From contig NZ_JABMKZ010000006.1 of assembly GCF_013204855.1 (NCBI RefSeq), positions 186,001 to 250,000 of the forward strand: a stretch of DNA of 64,000 bases, in the 5' to 3' direction. Positions 44,628-53,378 of the stretch are shown one piece after another; the stretch's first letter is position 1, and each line of letters starts with the position of its first letter. The position numbers and the translations under genes are program-made. This DNA comes from Paenibacillus alba (lineage in GTDB: Bacteria; Bacillota; Bacilli; Paenibacillales; NBRC-103111). The notes beneath the pieces are model-generated. The model was not told where the DNA came from and searched no databases. It was given only the letters and a program-made list of their open reading frames with translations.

Positions 44628-46369
44628 TGGAGGATATCGAAGTTCTGCGCAGGCAGCTGGAGCGCGAGAGGAAAGCACGCAAAGCAGCCGAACAAATAGC
44701 CGAGCAAAAGACACGCGATATCTATTATGTGAATCAAGAACTTCGCCAGTTGAACGATCAACTCGAAGAATTGGTGAAAGAGCGGACGATAGAGCTATCC
44801 AGAGCTCGTGATGAAGCGGTTGAAGCCAATCAAATCAAAAGCCAATTTCTAGCCAATATGAGCCATGAGCTTCGTACTCCGCTCAATGCGATTATCGGCT
44901 ATAGTGAAATGCTGAAGGAAGAAGCTGACGAGCTGGGTGAGCAAAGCTTTTCGGATGATCTAGATAAAATTAACACGGCAGGCAGGCATCTTCTTGCGCT
45001 TATTAACGACATTTTGGATCTGTCTAAAATTGAAGCAGGCAAGCTTGAGCTCTATCTGGAGACTTGTGATATTCCTACAATGATTCATGATGTCGTGACA
45101 ACCGTACACCCTCTGATAGAGACAAACAAGAATCGTGTGGAAGTCGACTACCCTGAAGGCACGATGAAGACGGACCTTACTAAGCTTAGACAGATCTTGT
45201 ACAATGTGCTCAGCAATGCGGGGAAGTTCACCAAAGAGGGGACAATCTGGTTTTCTGCTGCTTATGCGATGGAAAACGAGGTGCCTGGGGTTGAATTCCG
45301 TGTGAAAGATACAGGAATCGGTATGACAGCTGATCAAATCGGACAATTGTTTCAAGCGTTCAAACAAGCCGATTCCTCAACTACAAGGAAATATGGCGGA
45401 ACGGGGCTTGGTCTGGCTATTAGTCAAAGGCTGTGCCAGATCATGGGCGGGAAAATCACGGTTAACAGTGAATACGGGGTAGGAACAACGTTCTCTATTT
45501 GGCTGCCACTCTTGGATCAACATTTTTCTGGTGCCAACGCCTCTTTGTTGGAAAGTCCCGAGGGAAAGTCGAAAGGTTCCAGCACGGTGTTGGTTATTGA
45601 CGATGATCCAGCTATGCTGCAATTGATGAAGCGTTATCTTAGCAAAGAGGAATGGAAGGTTGCCCTGGCCACAACCGGTCAAGAAGGGATAAGGTTGGCG
45701 AAGGAGCTGCATCCCGATGTCATTTCACTTGATGTGTTAATGCCTGGAATGGATGGATGGAACGTATTAGCCATGCTGAAGAACGATCCTGAGCTGGCGA
45801 ACATTCCGGTTGTTATTATCTCGATGACAGACGATAAGAATCTGGGTTATGCGCTGGGCGCTTCTGAATTTCTGACCAAGCCGATTTATCGCGAGCGATT
45901 GATTTATATTTTGGATAAGTATATATCTGAGCGGCATTCCAATTCGGTTCTGGTTATTGAAGACGATTTGGCGACCAGTCAAATGATGACCAGAATGCTG
46001 GAGAAAGAAGGCTATCGTGTTACTAGAGCAGAGAATGGTCAGCAAGCATTGGAATGTGTGGCGCAATCGCTGCCGCAATTGATCTTGCTTGATTTAATGA
46101 TGCCGACGATGGACGGATTTGAGTTTGTGACCGAATTGCGTAAACGCGAGGAATGGCGCTCCATACCGGTTGTGGTCGTTACCGCCAAAAATATTACGGA
46201 AGAGGATCGGCTGCGATTAAACGGATATGTGAAAAATATTGTGCAAAAGGGGAGCCTTCGACGGGAAGACTTTTTGCAGGAAATTTCTCATTTGATTGCC
46301 AGCGCTGCGATTGAGCAGATCGTGAAACCCCAATTGCATACTCCCAAAGAGGAATCAGGCGATGTATAA
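44627..46369 (+). CDS. Hybrid histidine kinase with two receiver domains, H-NOX partner
   Basis: This 580-residue cytosolic kinase has no membrane helix. It shows an N-terminal coiled coil (3-65), HisKA with His80 ([15 protein letters not shown]), an ATPase domain ([13 protein letters not shown]2 box) and two receivers. The receivers carry [13 protein letters not shown] and [14 protein letters not shown] phospho-sites. An adjacent GTG at 44624 is an alternative start; GGGG is upstream. No sensor domain is present, so input should come from the H-NOX protein encoded just before. Output may go to the HD-GYP regulator and the downstream receiver. Confidence 0.92.
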   Translation: MEDIEVLRRQLERERKARKAAEQIAEQKTRDIYYVNQELRQLNDQLEELVKERTIELSRARDEAVEANQIKSQFLANMSHELRTPLNAIIGYSEMLKEEADELGEQSFSDDLDKINTAGRHLLALINDILDLSKIEAGKLELYLETCDIPTMIHDVVTTVHPLIETNKNRVEVDYPEGTMKTDLTKLRQILYNVLSNAGKFTKEGTIWFSAAYAMENEVPGVEFRVKDTGIGMTADQIGQLFQAFKQADSSTTRKYGGTGLGLAISQRLCQIMGGKITVNSEYGVGTTFSIWLPLLDQHFSGANASLLESPEGKSKGSSTVLVIDDDPAMLQLMKRYLSKEEWKVALATTGQEGIRLAKELHPDVISLDVLMPGMDGWNVLAMLKNDPELANIPVVIISMTDDKNLGYALGASEFLTKPIYRERLIYILDKYISERHSNSVLVIEDDLATSQMMTRMLEKEGYRVTRAENGQQALECVAQSLPQLILLDLMMPTMDGFEFVTELRKREEWRSIPVVVVTAKNITEEDRLRLNGYVKNIVQKGSLRREDFLQEISHLIASAAIEQIVKPQLHTPKEESGDV

Positions 46370-46730
46370 AATACTTCTAGTCGAAGATAACGAGATGAAT
46401 CGTGACATGTTGTCGCGTCGTTTATTGCGCAAAGGGTATCAAGTAGTGATAGCTGTCGATGGACAGCAAGGCATTGATTCGGCGAAATCGGAGTGTCCGG
46501 ATCTCATCTTAATGGATATGAGCCTGCCGGTCTTGGATGGCTGGGACGCGACCCGACAACTGAAAGAGCTGCAGGAGACGAAGCATATACCTGTTATTGC
46601 TTTAACTGCCCATGCCATGTCCAGCGATCGGGATAAGGCGTTTGAAGTAGGCTGTGATGACTTCGATACGAAGCCGGTTGAGTGGGAGAGGTTATTAGGC
46701 AAAATACAGGGTTATTTAAAAGAACTATAA
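46362..46730 (+). CDS. Single-domain response regulator
   Basis: This 122-residue receiver has the acidic pair EDN near the start, phospho-acceptor D52 ([14 protein letters not shown]) and a C-terminal K in DTKPVEW. It overlaps the kinase gene by eight bases. No output domain is present, so it works as a phosphate shuttle or sink, or through protein contact. Confidence 0.9.
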   Translation: MYKILLVEDNEMNRDMLSRRLLRKGYQVVIAVDGQQGIDSAKSECPDLILMDMSLPVLDGWDATRQLKELQETKHIPVIALTAHAMSSDRDKAFEVGCDDFDTKPVEWERLLGKIQGYLKEL

Positions 46731-46820
46731 ATTCACCTGAAGTGACGCATCCCTAGACAAGCCCAGTGAATCAGGCTATTATCTTAAAAGATACTCTGCT
46801 GATTAAATTGAGGTGTAGGT

Positions 46821-47054
46821 ATGCCGGGGGTTCATAGTAATCTGAAAGAAATGATGAGAGAAAAAGATCCTAAGCTTTCCATTCGTCAGCTGGCCAAAGA
46901 TATTGATTACCATTTTGATTCGGTTCGAAAGATGTATAAAGATGAGATGGTTCAGTATCCGAGGGACTTGATATGGCGGCTTTGCAAGTATTTTAAGGTG
47001 ACTCCAGGGCAGTTGATCGTTGTCGATTATGGAGAGGAAGACCATTCCAATTAA
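46821..47054 (+). CDS. Small XRE-type helix-turn-helix regulator
   Basis: This 77-residue protein is a Cro/CI-type DNA-binding domain only (LSIRQLAKDIDYHFDSVRKMY, then a C-terminal helix with VTPGQLIVVD). GAGGTG precedes ATG 46821. It has its own unit between the receiver gene and a terminator. Target unknown. Confidence 0.85.
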   Translation: MPGVHSNLKEMMREKDPKLSIRQLAKDIDYHFDSVRKMYKDEMVQYPRDLIWRLCKYFKVTPGQLIVVDYGEEDHSN

Positions 47055-47056
47055 AA

Positions 47057-47093
47057 AGGGAACCCTGCACAATGTGTAGGATTCCTATTTTTT
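47057..47093. terminator. Convergent terminator between XRE gene and ctc
   Basis: AGGGAACCCTGCAC and GTGTAGGATTCCT form an imperfect stem with TTTTTT after it; it can serve both genes. Confidence 0.75.
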
Positions 47094-47095
47094 GT

Positions 47096-47674
47096 TTAGG
47101 CCGGAACGATGACTGGTTCTTCTGCGTGGGCATGTGAGATTTTCACTAACATGGCCGTGGCGTCGGACAGCACTTCAATTCCTTCGTGAAAGGAAAGATC
47201 AGAAACGAGCAGGTGATCGCCAATACCTAGCCCGCTAATGTCAACTTCAAAAGCGCTAAGCAGCTTATCAGGCATGCAGCGAACTTGAACTTCGTACAAC
47301 TCCACTTGAAGAATTCCCCCCTCTTTAACGCCTACAGGCTCACCAGAGAAATGAATGGTAACTTTCGAATCCATGCTTATATTCATATTCAGTTGATAGA
47401 AATCGACGTGAACAATCTTGTTGGAAAGTGGATCTCTTTGAACATTTTGAATGAGAACAGGCTTGTTGCCGTTTTGTGGAATAGCCGCATGAAGAATAGC
47501 GCGGGGATTCCGTTTCAAAGTGGAAAGGATGTCCTTTTCGCTTACTGTAACCGAGATACTGCCAACGTCAGTGCCATAAACAACGGCTGGAACCTGACCC
47601 TGTTTTCTCAATACATTCATTTGCGACTTGCTTAGTTGGTCCCGTTCGTTTAACTGGATAGAATTGCTCATCAT
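47096..47674 (-). CDS. ctc: Ribosomal protein L25/Ctc family
   Basis: This 192-residue protein has an N-terminal L25 RNA-binding domain (QGQVPAVVYGTDVGS) and a C-terminal TL5/CTC beta domain (HVDFYQLNMN, EGGILQVELYEVQVRC). It binds 5S rRNA. The start is ATG 47674, with GGAGG 7 bases upstream. The frame remains open upstream to 48169, but that part is non-coding leader and overlaps the divergent operon. Confidence 0.92.
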   Translation of the reverse strand: MMSNSIQLNERDQLSKSQMNVLRKQGQVPAVVYGTDVGSISVTVSEKDILSTLKRNPRAILHAAIPQNGNKPVLIQNVQRDPLSNKIVHVDFYQLNMNISMDSKVTIHFSGEPVGVKEGGILQVELYEVQVRCMPDKLLSAFEVDISGLGIGDHLLVSDLSFHEGIEVLSDATAMLVKISHAHAEEPVIVPA

Positions 47675-47775
47675 TGTGTTGCCTCCTAATCGAATGGGAA
47701 AAGATCTAAAAGACCGATTAACCATATCATGTTTAATCAGCCGAGGAAATGACCATATTTTCTTGTCATATGTTA

Positions 47776-47803
47776 ATTTTATCACAAGTTTCACGCTTGT
47801 CAA
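47776..47803 (-). promoter_or_regulatory. SigA promoter of ctc
   Basis: On the minus strand, TTGACA (47798-47803), 16-base spacer, TAAAAT (47776-47781). A leader of about 95 bases follows. Confidence 0.78.
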
Positions 47804-47830
47804 ACAGCATACACGTTTAGCGAGCCCGCA

Positions 47831-47859
47831 TTGACAAGAAAATACGGTCGTGCTAAGGT
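47831..47859 (+). promoter_or_regulatory. SigA promoter of the GDP-mannose operon
   Basis: TTGACA (47831-47836), 17-base spacer, TAAGGT (47854-47859). It is back-to-back with the ctc promoter and implies a leader of about 130 bases. Confidence 0.65.
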
Positions 47860-47881
47860 TTAAGCAGCAGATAGGAGCGGA

Positions 47882-47968
47882 ATGGCAAGAGCTAGGGAAG
47901 TTAACTGGATAGCGATTTACGTAGGAAATAAAGTGATCTTTATTTCTTTTTTTTGCACTCATTTGTAA
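47882..47968 (+). CDS. Putative 28-codon leader peptide over a terminator hairpin
   Basis: ATG 47882 follows AGGAG by four bases and opens a 28-codon frame (MARAREVNWIAIYV and a hydrophobic tail) ending at TAA 47966-47968. The frame runs straight through the hairpin at 47925-47954. This is the layout of a translation-controlled attenuator. No residue bias such as a run of one amino acid is present, so the signal sensed is unclear. Confidence 0.35.
   Translation: MARAREVNWIAIYVGNKVIFISFFCTHL
47925..47954 (+). terminator. Attenuator-like hairpin in the leader of the GDP-mannose operon
   Basis: GAAATAAAG / TGAT / CTTTATTTC is a perfect 9-bp stem followed by eight T residues. It ends 42 bases before the first structural gene and 66 bases after the promoter -10. 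Confidence 0.7.
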
Positions 47969-47996
47969 TAATTTATAAAAAATAGGAGGATTTTTA

Positions 47997-49178
47997 ATGA
48001 TTTTAAAATCGATTAAACGCAATGTCGCTTTTTTGGGAACAAGCTTGCCCAGAGAGTGCGGGTTAGCTACATTTTCACAGGATTTGATGAATGAAATTGA
48101 ACGGATCCATGATTTTAATTCACCCCGTATGATTGCGGTTAACAATAACAAGTCGTATGTGTATGGCAACCAGGTAATAGGACAAATTAGCCAGCATCAA
48201 CGAGCAGATTATAGCAAGACAGCACTGGATTTGAATCGTTCTGACATCGATTTGCTTGTCATTCAGCACGAGTTTGGGATTTATGGCGGCGAAAGCGGTG
48301 AGTATGTACTGGATCTGGCTGAGCAATTAAAGATTCCATTCGTTGTCATTTTCCACACGGTTCTATCGGAACCTAGTGATAAGCAGCGCTTGATTATGAA
48401 GCGGCTGGCCGAGCTAAGCTTTAGAGTGATTACGATGGTGCAAAATAAAGTGCAGGATTTGCAGGACGTCTATGGCATCGAAAACGAGAAGATCACGATG
48501 TTTCATCATGGTGTTCCTTTCGTGGAGACGGCCTCAAGAGATGAGCTGAAAGACCGCTATGGGTATAGGAACAGGCAAATTCTTTCGACATTTGGCTTCT
48601 TGAGCCCGGGCAAAGGGATTGAATACGCTATCGAAGCGATGAGTGGCGTTGTCGCGAAACACCCTGAAGCGTTATACATCATTTGGGGCAAAACGCATCC
48701 GGTCGTGCAGCAGGAAGTTGGAGAAGTCTATAGACAGAAGCTGATGGATCTAGTGTCGAAGCTTGGACTCGAGGCGCATGTCACTTTTGTAGATAAGCTT
48801 TTGACACAGGAGGAAGTCGTTGAATCACTGGTCTTATCCGATATCTATATGACTCCTTATCTGGGCAAGGATCAAGCTGTAAGCGGAACGCTAGCCTATG
48901 GTATCGGTTATGGCCGGGTCATTATTTCAACCCCCTACCGCTATGCGGTGGAAATGTTGGCAGATGGCCGCGGACTGCTGGGCAATTTCCATGATTCAGC
49001 TTCACTCGAGCAGCACATCGTGAACGTTCTGGACCATCCGGATTTGAAGCTGGAGATGGAGAACAGAACACAAGCGCTCGGAAGTACGATGATGTGGAGT
49101 GAAGTTGCCAAGTCTTATGCGGCGCTGTTTCGTGAAACGATCGCGAGCCGGATTGTGATCAAAGGGAGTGCGGTTTGA
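47997..49178 (+). CDS. Glycosyltransferase family 4-type protein
   Basis: This 393-residue GT-B enzyme has an N-terminal ECGLATFSQDL loop, LLVIQHEFGIYGG, then donor-domain motifs STFGFLSPGKGIEYAI and VSGTLAYGIGYG (the usual E-x7-E region is altered). AGGAGG precedes ATG 47997. Co-transcription with a mannose-1-phosphate guanylyltransferase suggests GDP-mannose as donor, hence a mannosyltransferase. The product could be an oligomannoside or a mannosylated surface or solute molecule. Confidence 0.8.
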   Translation: MILKSIKRNVAFLGTSLPRECGLATFSQDLMNEIERIHDFNSPRMIAVNNNKSYVYGNQVIGQISQHQRADYSKTALDLNRSDIDLLVIQHEFGIYGGESGEYVLDLAEQLKIPFVVIFHTVLSEPSDKQRLIMKRLAELSFRVITMVQNKVQDLQDVYGIENEKITMFHHGVPFVETASRDELKDRYGYRNRQILSTFGFLSPGKGIEYAIEAMSGVVAKHPEALYIIWGKTHPVVQQEVGEVYRQKLMDLVSKLGLEAHVTFVDKLLTQEEVVESLVLSDIYMTPYLGKDQAVSGTLAYGIGYGRVIISTPYRYAVEMLADGRGLLGNFHDSASLEQHIVNVLDHPDLKLEMENRTQALGSTMMWSEVAKSYAALFRETIASRIVIKGSAV

Positions 49179-50287
49179 TGGGGAAGCTGGCGGTCAAGCC
49201 GTTCACAGCGGATTATTTGCATCGCTTAACGGACGATACCGGCATCTTTCAGCACACGAAATTTGGCATCCCCGATCGTTCCAAAGGGTACACGTCCGAC
49301 GATAACGCGAGGGCTCTGATCGCTGCTGTCATGCTGCACAAAAGCAGTCAAGATAGCAAAACGCTAAATCTAATTTCGATTTATTCGTCCTTTCTTCATC
49401 ATGCGCAAAACGAGAATGGCAGCTTTCGGAATTTCATGGATTATCAGCGGGTATTCATGGAACAGGTAGGCTCGGAGGATTGTCTGGGGCGTTGTTTATG
49501 GGCGCTCGGATTTACCTTATCGGAAGCATCTGTACCGGATAATATCCAAAATACTTGCCGATATATGATCAATCAGGCACTCTCGCATGTGAAGAGCTTA
49601 ACGTCTCCGCGGGCCATGGCCTATGCGATGATTGGGTTGACGCATATGCTCGAAACGTCGCAAGCTTTAACCTATAAGTTTCCTTATCCAAGCATGAAAC
49701 AAGAAGACCCGGATTTTCTTCCGCAAGATCAAATCGCTTCCTTGGTGGAGGAGCTGGCAATGCGGCTGCATACCCAGTATCAAGCGAATAAAGGCGATAG
49801 CTGGCTGTGGTTTGAGGACAGTATAACCTATGGCAACGCGATGCTGCCTTGGGCGCTTTTCAAGGCCTCGCAGCTTACATCGCTGTTGCAGCACACGGAG
49901 CAATTCCGACTAACGGCTAAGGAAAGCTTGGACTATTTGGCGTCTGTTACCTTCGCTCAGGAAGGTTATTTCAAGCCGATTGGCAGTCATGGCTGGCTGA
50001 CGAGAGGTCAAGAGGCAGCTCTATTTGATGAGCAGCCAATCGAGGCATGCGAGATGCTGCTAGCTTGTATAGAAGCTTACAAGGTAGTAGGAGAGCCCAG
50101 TTATTACGCCAAAGCGTCGCTTTGCTATGACTGGTTCCACGGACGCAACTCACGTCAAGAATCATTGATTGATGCTCAGACGGGGGCCTGCTTCGATGGC
50201 ATCCATGCTTCCGGCTTGAACCTCAACCAGGGCTCGGAAAATATCGTCTCTTACTGTATGGCTAAGCTGGTGATGCAGCATGAATAA
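49178..50287 (+). CDS. Alpha/alpha-toroid-type protein, possible glycosidase or glycan-processing partner
   Basis: This 369-residue cytosolic protein is helical with repeated aromatic/Gly motifs (KGYTSDDNARALIA, GSWLWFEDSITYGNAMLPWAL-like, DEQPIEACEML). These resemble (alpha/alpha)6-barrel carbohydrate enzymes. No catalytic assignment can be made. ATG 49178 overlaps the preceding stop by one base, and GGGAG lies 9 bases upstream. It overlaps manC by eight bases. Constant pairing with a GT4 gene and manC suggests it acts on the same mannoside. Confidence 0.6.
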   Translation: MGKLAVKPFTADYLHRLTDDTGIFQHTKFGIPDRSKGYTSDDNARALIAAVMLHKSSQDSKTLNLISIYSSFLHHAQNENGSFRNFMDYQRVFMEQVGSEDCLGRCLWALGFTLSEASVPDNIQNTCRYMINQALSHVKSLTSPRAMAYAMIGLTHMLETSQALTYKFPYPSMKQEDPDFLPQDQIASLVEELAMRLHTQYQANKGDSWLWFEDSITYGNAMLPWALFKASQLTSLLQHTEQFRLTAKESLDYLASVTFAQEGYFKPIGSHGWLTRGQEAALFDEQPIEACEMLLACIEAYKVVGEPSYYAKASLCYDWFHGRNSRQESLIDAQTGACFDGIHASGLNLNQGSENIVSYCMAKLVMQHE

Positions 50288-51359
50288 ATTCGCAACGATA
50301 CTTGCCGGCGGCGGAGGAACCCGCTTCTGGCCGCTTTCCAGGCAGGAGCTGCCCAAACAGCTGCTGAATATCAGCGGCAATGATATTATGCTCAATGATA
50401 CGATTCAGCGGTTCAATGGGGTGATCCCTATGGAGAATACGATCGTAGTGACGAATCGTTCCCAAGCTGTTTTGCTGGAAAGCATCATGCACACGAGTGT
50501 CCAGCCCGGCAATATTTTGGCGGAGCCTGTGGCCAAGAATACAGCGGCAAGCATTCTTCTCGCTGCCTTATTTATTGAAAAGCATCATGGCGATTCCCTT
50601 ATGGTCGTTTTTCCTTCTGATCATCATATTACCGAAGAAGATAAATTCAAGAAGACGCTGGATCATGCCTGCCAGATTGCGATGGAAACCGGTAAGCTCG
50701 TGACGATCGGAATCAAACCTACGTTTCCCTCAACAGGCTATGGCTATATCTCTTGTCAAAATGAAGCGTTCATGAGCAAGCCATGCAGTGTGTATGAGGT
50801 TGCTGAATTCGTAGAAAAGCCTAATTTTGCGAAGGCCCAGTCCTATCTTAGTTCAGGTCACTATTTGTGGAACAGCGGGATGTTCATTTGGAAAACGTCG
50901 AGCATTCTCGATAATTTCAAACGATTTTTGCCGAGACTCTACAAAACGATGCTGCCTTTGATGGCGTACATGGGCACAAGCCAGGAAATAGAAATGATTA
51001 ACGACATTTATCCTTCGCTGCAAAACATTTCAATTGATTACGGCATCTTGGAGCGCTGCGACGAGGTTGTTGTGATTGAAGGCGATTTTGGCTGGAACGA
51101 TATCGGAAGCTGGGATGCGCTCGGGGCTATCTTTCCTCCGGATGAACACGGGAATATTGTGAAAGCGAACTACGTAGGGATTGAAACGCGAAATTCCATT
51201 ATTTACGGGGAAGATAGATTAATCACTACGCTTGGTATTGATGGCTTGATTATTGCAGATACCAAGGACGCGCTGCTCATCTGTTCGAAGGAGAAGGCGC
51301 AGGATGTCAAGGAAATCGTTGCCATGTTGAAAGAAAAAGGCATGCTGGAATACACCTGA
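50280..51359 (+). CDS. manC: Mannose-1-phosphate guanylyltransferase
   Basis: This 359-residue enzyme makes GDP-mannose from GTP and mannose-1-phosphate. Motifs are ILAGGGGTRFWPLSRQELPK (pyrophosphorylase loop), VFPSDHHI, FVEKPNFAKA and GDFGWNDIGSWDAL. Length is that of the short, single-domain form without a phosphomannose-isomerase extension. It overlaps the previous gene and so supplies donor to the GT4 of this operon. Confidence 0.93.
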   Translation: MNKFATILAGGGGTRFWPLSRQELPKQLLNISGNDIMLNDTIQRFNGVIPMENTIVVTNRSQAVLLESIMHTSVQPGNILAEPVAKNTAASILLAALFIEKHHGDSLMVVFPSDHHITEEDKFKKTLDHACQIAMETGKLVTIGIKPTFPSTGYGYISCQNEAFMSKPCSVYEVAEFVEKPNFAKAQSYLSSGHYLWNSGMFIWKTSSILDNFKRFLPRLYKTMLPLMAYMGTSQEIEMINDIYPSLQNISIDYGILERCDEVVVIEGDFGWNDIGSWDALGAIFPPDEHGNIVKANYVGIETRNSIIYGEDRLITTLGIDGLIIADTKDALLICSKEKAQDVKEIVAMLKEKGMLEYT

Positions 51360-51369
51360 GAGAGGCTGA

Positions 51370-52323
51370 ATGTCACCTATGATGAAATTGGAATGGCAAA
51401 CGAAGACATGCAAAGAACTGCTGCTGGACTATCAGCCTGCTCGGCACAAAGGCCACAAACTCCATTTTGCCGGAGTCGGCGATCGGGATGTCTACAATAT
51501 TACGGCTCCTTTCATGAATGAAGGGGAACTCTATATCGCAGGCCGGGTCGAGGCAAGGGATTCAGAGGAATCCGAAATCATCTTCTTTACATGCCGGGAT
51601 GAGGTCTGGACACCTAAGCTGGATCTGCCCAAATTTCAGCTGCAAGATCCATTCATTACTCAGATTCATGGCGAATGGATTTTCGGTGGCGTCGAGCTGT
51701 ATTTCGACTCGGTGACGAAAAGAGCGATTATCGGCTGGAAAACCGTGCTCTACCGAGGAGAGAACCTGCATGAACTCAAACATGCCGCTTCAGGTCCGTG
51801 GAACATGAAAGATATCCGGCTGACCGCATTATCGGATGGACGGATTGGCGTATTTTCGAGGCCGTTCGGCATCGAAGGCACACGAGCTGTCATTGGATTC
51901 AGCATCCTCGATTCGTTCGATGACTTGTCGGAAACAGCGATTATTAAGGCTCCCTTGTTCCGCGATCAATTTCTGAAGGACGAGTGGGGCGGCGCTAATG
52001 AAATCCATTTGCTTCAAAATGGTTATCTTGGCGTGCTGGGCCATATCTCCTATACGGATGAAGAAGGACGGCTGCATTATCATGCCATGTCCTTCGTCCT
52101 TAATCCTTGGACGAGGGAGAAGTCGCCGGTCAAAATCATTGCAACCCGCAGCGACTTCCCGGATGGACCCGCGAAGCGGGCAGATCTAGCCGATGTGATC
52201 TTCAGCGGAGGGTTGGTCCGAAAGGCGTGCAGCCTAGTAGATTTATATGTCGGTGCCAGCGATACCGAAGCACATTACATGGAAATTGCCGATCCTTTTA
52301 CGGAGTATGAGCAGTTGGCTTGA
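51370..52323 (+). CDS. DUF1861 family (GH130-like five-bladed fold)
   Basis: This 317-residue protein shows blade-like repeats typical of the DUF1861/MTP-1 group, which I relate to the GH43/GH130 fold. Features are VYNITAPF, YIAGRVEARDSEESEI, LQDPFIT, FGGVELYF, GPWNMKDIRLTAL and WGGANEIHLL. GH130 members are mannoside phosphorylases or hydrolases. In a GDP-mannose operon it may trim or recycle the mannoside made by the GT4 enzyme. AGAGGCTGA precedes ATG 51370. A terminator follows. Confidence 0.78.
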   Translation: MSPMMKLEWQTKTCKELLLDYQPARHKGHKLHFAGVGDRDVYNITAPFMNEGELYIAGRVEARDSEESEIIFFTCRDEVWTPKLDLPKFQLQDPFITQIHGEWIFGGVELYFDSVTKRAIIGWKTVLYRGENLHELKHAASGPWNMKDIRLTALSDGRIGVFSRPFGIEGTRAVIGFSILDSFDDLSETAIIKAPLFRDQFLKDEWGGANEIHLLQNGYLGVLGHISYTDEEGRLHYHAMSFVLNPWTREKSPVKIIATRSDFPDGPAKRADLADVIFSGGLVRKACSLVDLYVGASDTEAHYMEIADPFTEYEQLA

Positions 52324-52339
52324 AGCAAGCACTAGGCGG

Positions 52340-52390
52340 AAGAGGTTGTCCCTCGAGCAGATAAATCTACTTGGGAGCAGCCTCTTTTTT
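52340..52390 (+). terminator. Terminator of the GDP-mannose operon
   Basis: AGAGGTTGTCCC...GGGAGCAGCCTCT long imperfect stem with a following TTTTTT. Confidence 0.82.
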
Positions 52391-52402
52391 GTGATTTGCT
52401 CG

Positions 52403-52448
52403 AAAAAAGGCTGCACCTGAAGGTATTACAACCTTCTGGCGCAGCCTC
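52403..52448 (-). terminator. Terminator of the collagen-like gene
   Basis: On the minus strand AGGCTGCGCCAGAAGG pairs with CCTTCAGGTGCAGCCT, followed by TTTTTT. Confidence 0.85.
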
Positions 52449-52460
52449 TAAGAGGTTGGT

Positions 52461-53117
52461 TTAACAAGTAAAGGCATCAATAAAGCGCAAATCAATTCCG
52501 AAATACATCCAAGTGAAGCCGTTCCAACGGAAGCCGCCGATGGATGTGGAGCCCACGAATACCGGGAAGTACCAGAAGGACTGGCCATTGCCGAGCCATA
52601 CGTACGTAAAGCGGAACAAGCAACGAGAGATGCCGCGTGGATCTACCGCGAAGGCTGCCCCGGAGGCATTAAACGGTTTCTGCGGTGTGTAGGAAGGCGG
52701 CGGCGAGGTAGGTGCTTGCTGCTGTCCGCCTCCTTGTGGTGGGCCTGGAACGGGTCCCGGTCCTGGTCCAGGGAAGCCTGGTCCTGGAAAACCCCCACCA
52801 GGGAAGCCAGGTTGCCCAGGGAATCCGGGCTGTCCGGGAAAACCAGGCTGCCCCGGAAATCCTCCTGGCTGCCCAGGGAACCCGGGTGTCATACCCCCGC
52901 CAGGGAAGCCTCCGCCGCCTAAACCGGGAATCATACCGCCTAAGCCACGCGGATCGTAAGTGGGAACCCAGGCATAGTATGGAGGTACGGGATAGCCGTA
53001 TGGGTAAGGGGCTGCTTGTGGATAAGGTGGACGATTGGATTCTGCCGTCTCAGGCTCCGATATGATTTGTGTCTCCAAATCTAAGTTGCGCACCGTTTGT
53101 TTCTTTTTTGAAGTCAT
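52461..53117 (-). CDS. Collagen-like Gly-Phe-Pro-rich repeat protein, possibly spore surface
   Basis: This 218-residue protein has three parts. Residues 1-60 are polar, then Pro/Tyr-rich (YPYGYPVPPYYAW). Residues 60-135 contain GFPGQP and GFPG repeats with Gly/Pro runs. Residues 150-218 form an aromatic, strand-like domain with two cysteines (CLFRFTYVWLGNGQSFWYFP to IDAFTC). No signal peptide is present. The closing domain resembles small Paenibacillus proteins associated with outer spore layers, but this is from memory and weak. A strong dedicated terminator and monocistronic layout are clear. Confidence 0.65.
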   Translation of the reverse strand: MTSKKKQTVRNLDLETQIISEPETAESNRPPYPQAAPYPYGYPVPPYYAWVPTYDPRGLGGMIPGLGGGGFPGGGMTPGFPGQPGGFPGQPGFPGQPGFPGQPGFPGGGFPGPGFPGPGPGPVPGPPQGGGQQQAPTSPPPSYTPQKPFNASGAAFAVDPRGISRCLFRFTYVWLGNGQSFWYFPVFVGSTSIGGFRWNGFTWMYFGIDLRFIDAFTC

Positions 53118-53259
53118 AACCTGTAAGTTCCTCCTTGAGTAAAAGCGAAATTGTCAATACTTACTCTATGCAGAAGGATAGACGAATGTCACGGTTGGTG
53201 ACGACTTTCAAGGAATAAGCAGATCAATAGACCTATGCGATAGGCTACTTTGTGGGAAT

Positions 53260-53338
53260 ATAGGATCTTTATCCTATTTCATCTATTTAAATACGGGATA
53301 TCTATCCCATAGATGGAAAGTAAATTGTCGTATATAAT
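53260..53338 (+). promoter_or_regulatory. Promoter with two GGAT-N4-ATCC operators
   Basis: ATAGGATCTTTATCCTAT (53260-53277) and CGGGATATCTATCCCA (53294-53309) share GGAT-N4-ATCC and lie 33 bp centre to centre. TATAAT is at 53333-53338 with a poor -35 (TAGATG) just after the second dyad, which suggests a promoter needing an activator. Confidence 0.55.
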
Positions 53339-53378
53339 TGAAAAAGGTTATATTTTGAAATAATTGGAGCGGGCTTCC

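Noticed and set aside
47675..48169. N-terminal extension of the ctc frame
   Set aside because: It overlaps the divergent GDP-mannose operon and the ctc promoter; a GGAGG site and the L25 start support ATG 47674.
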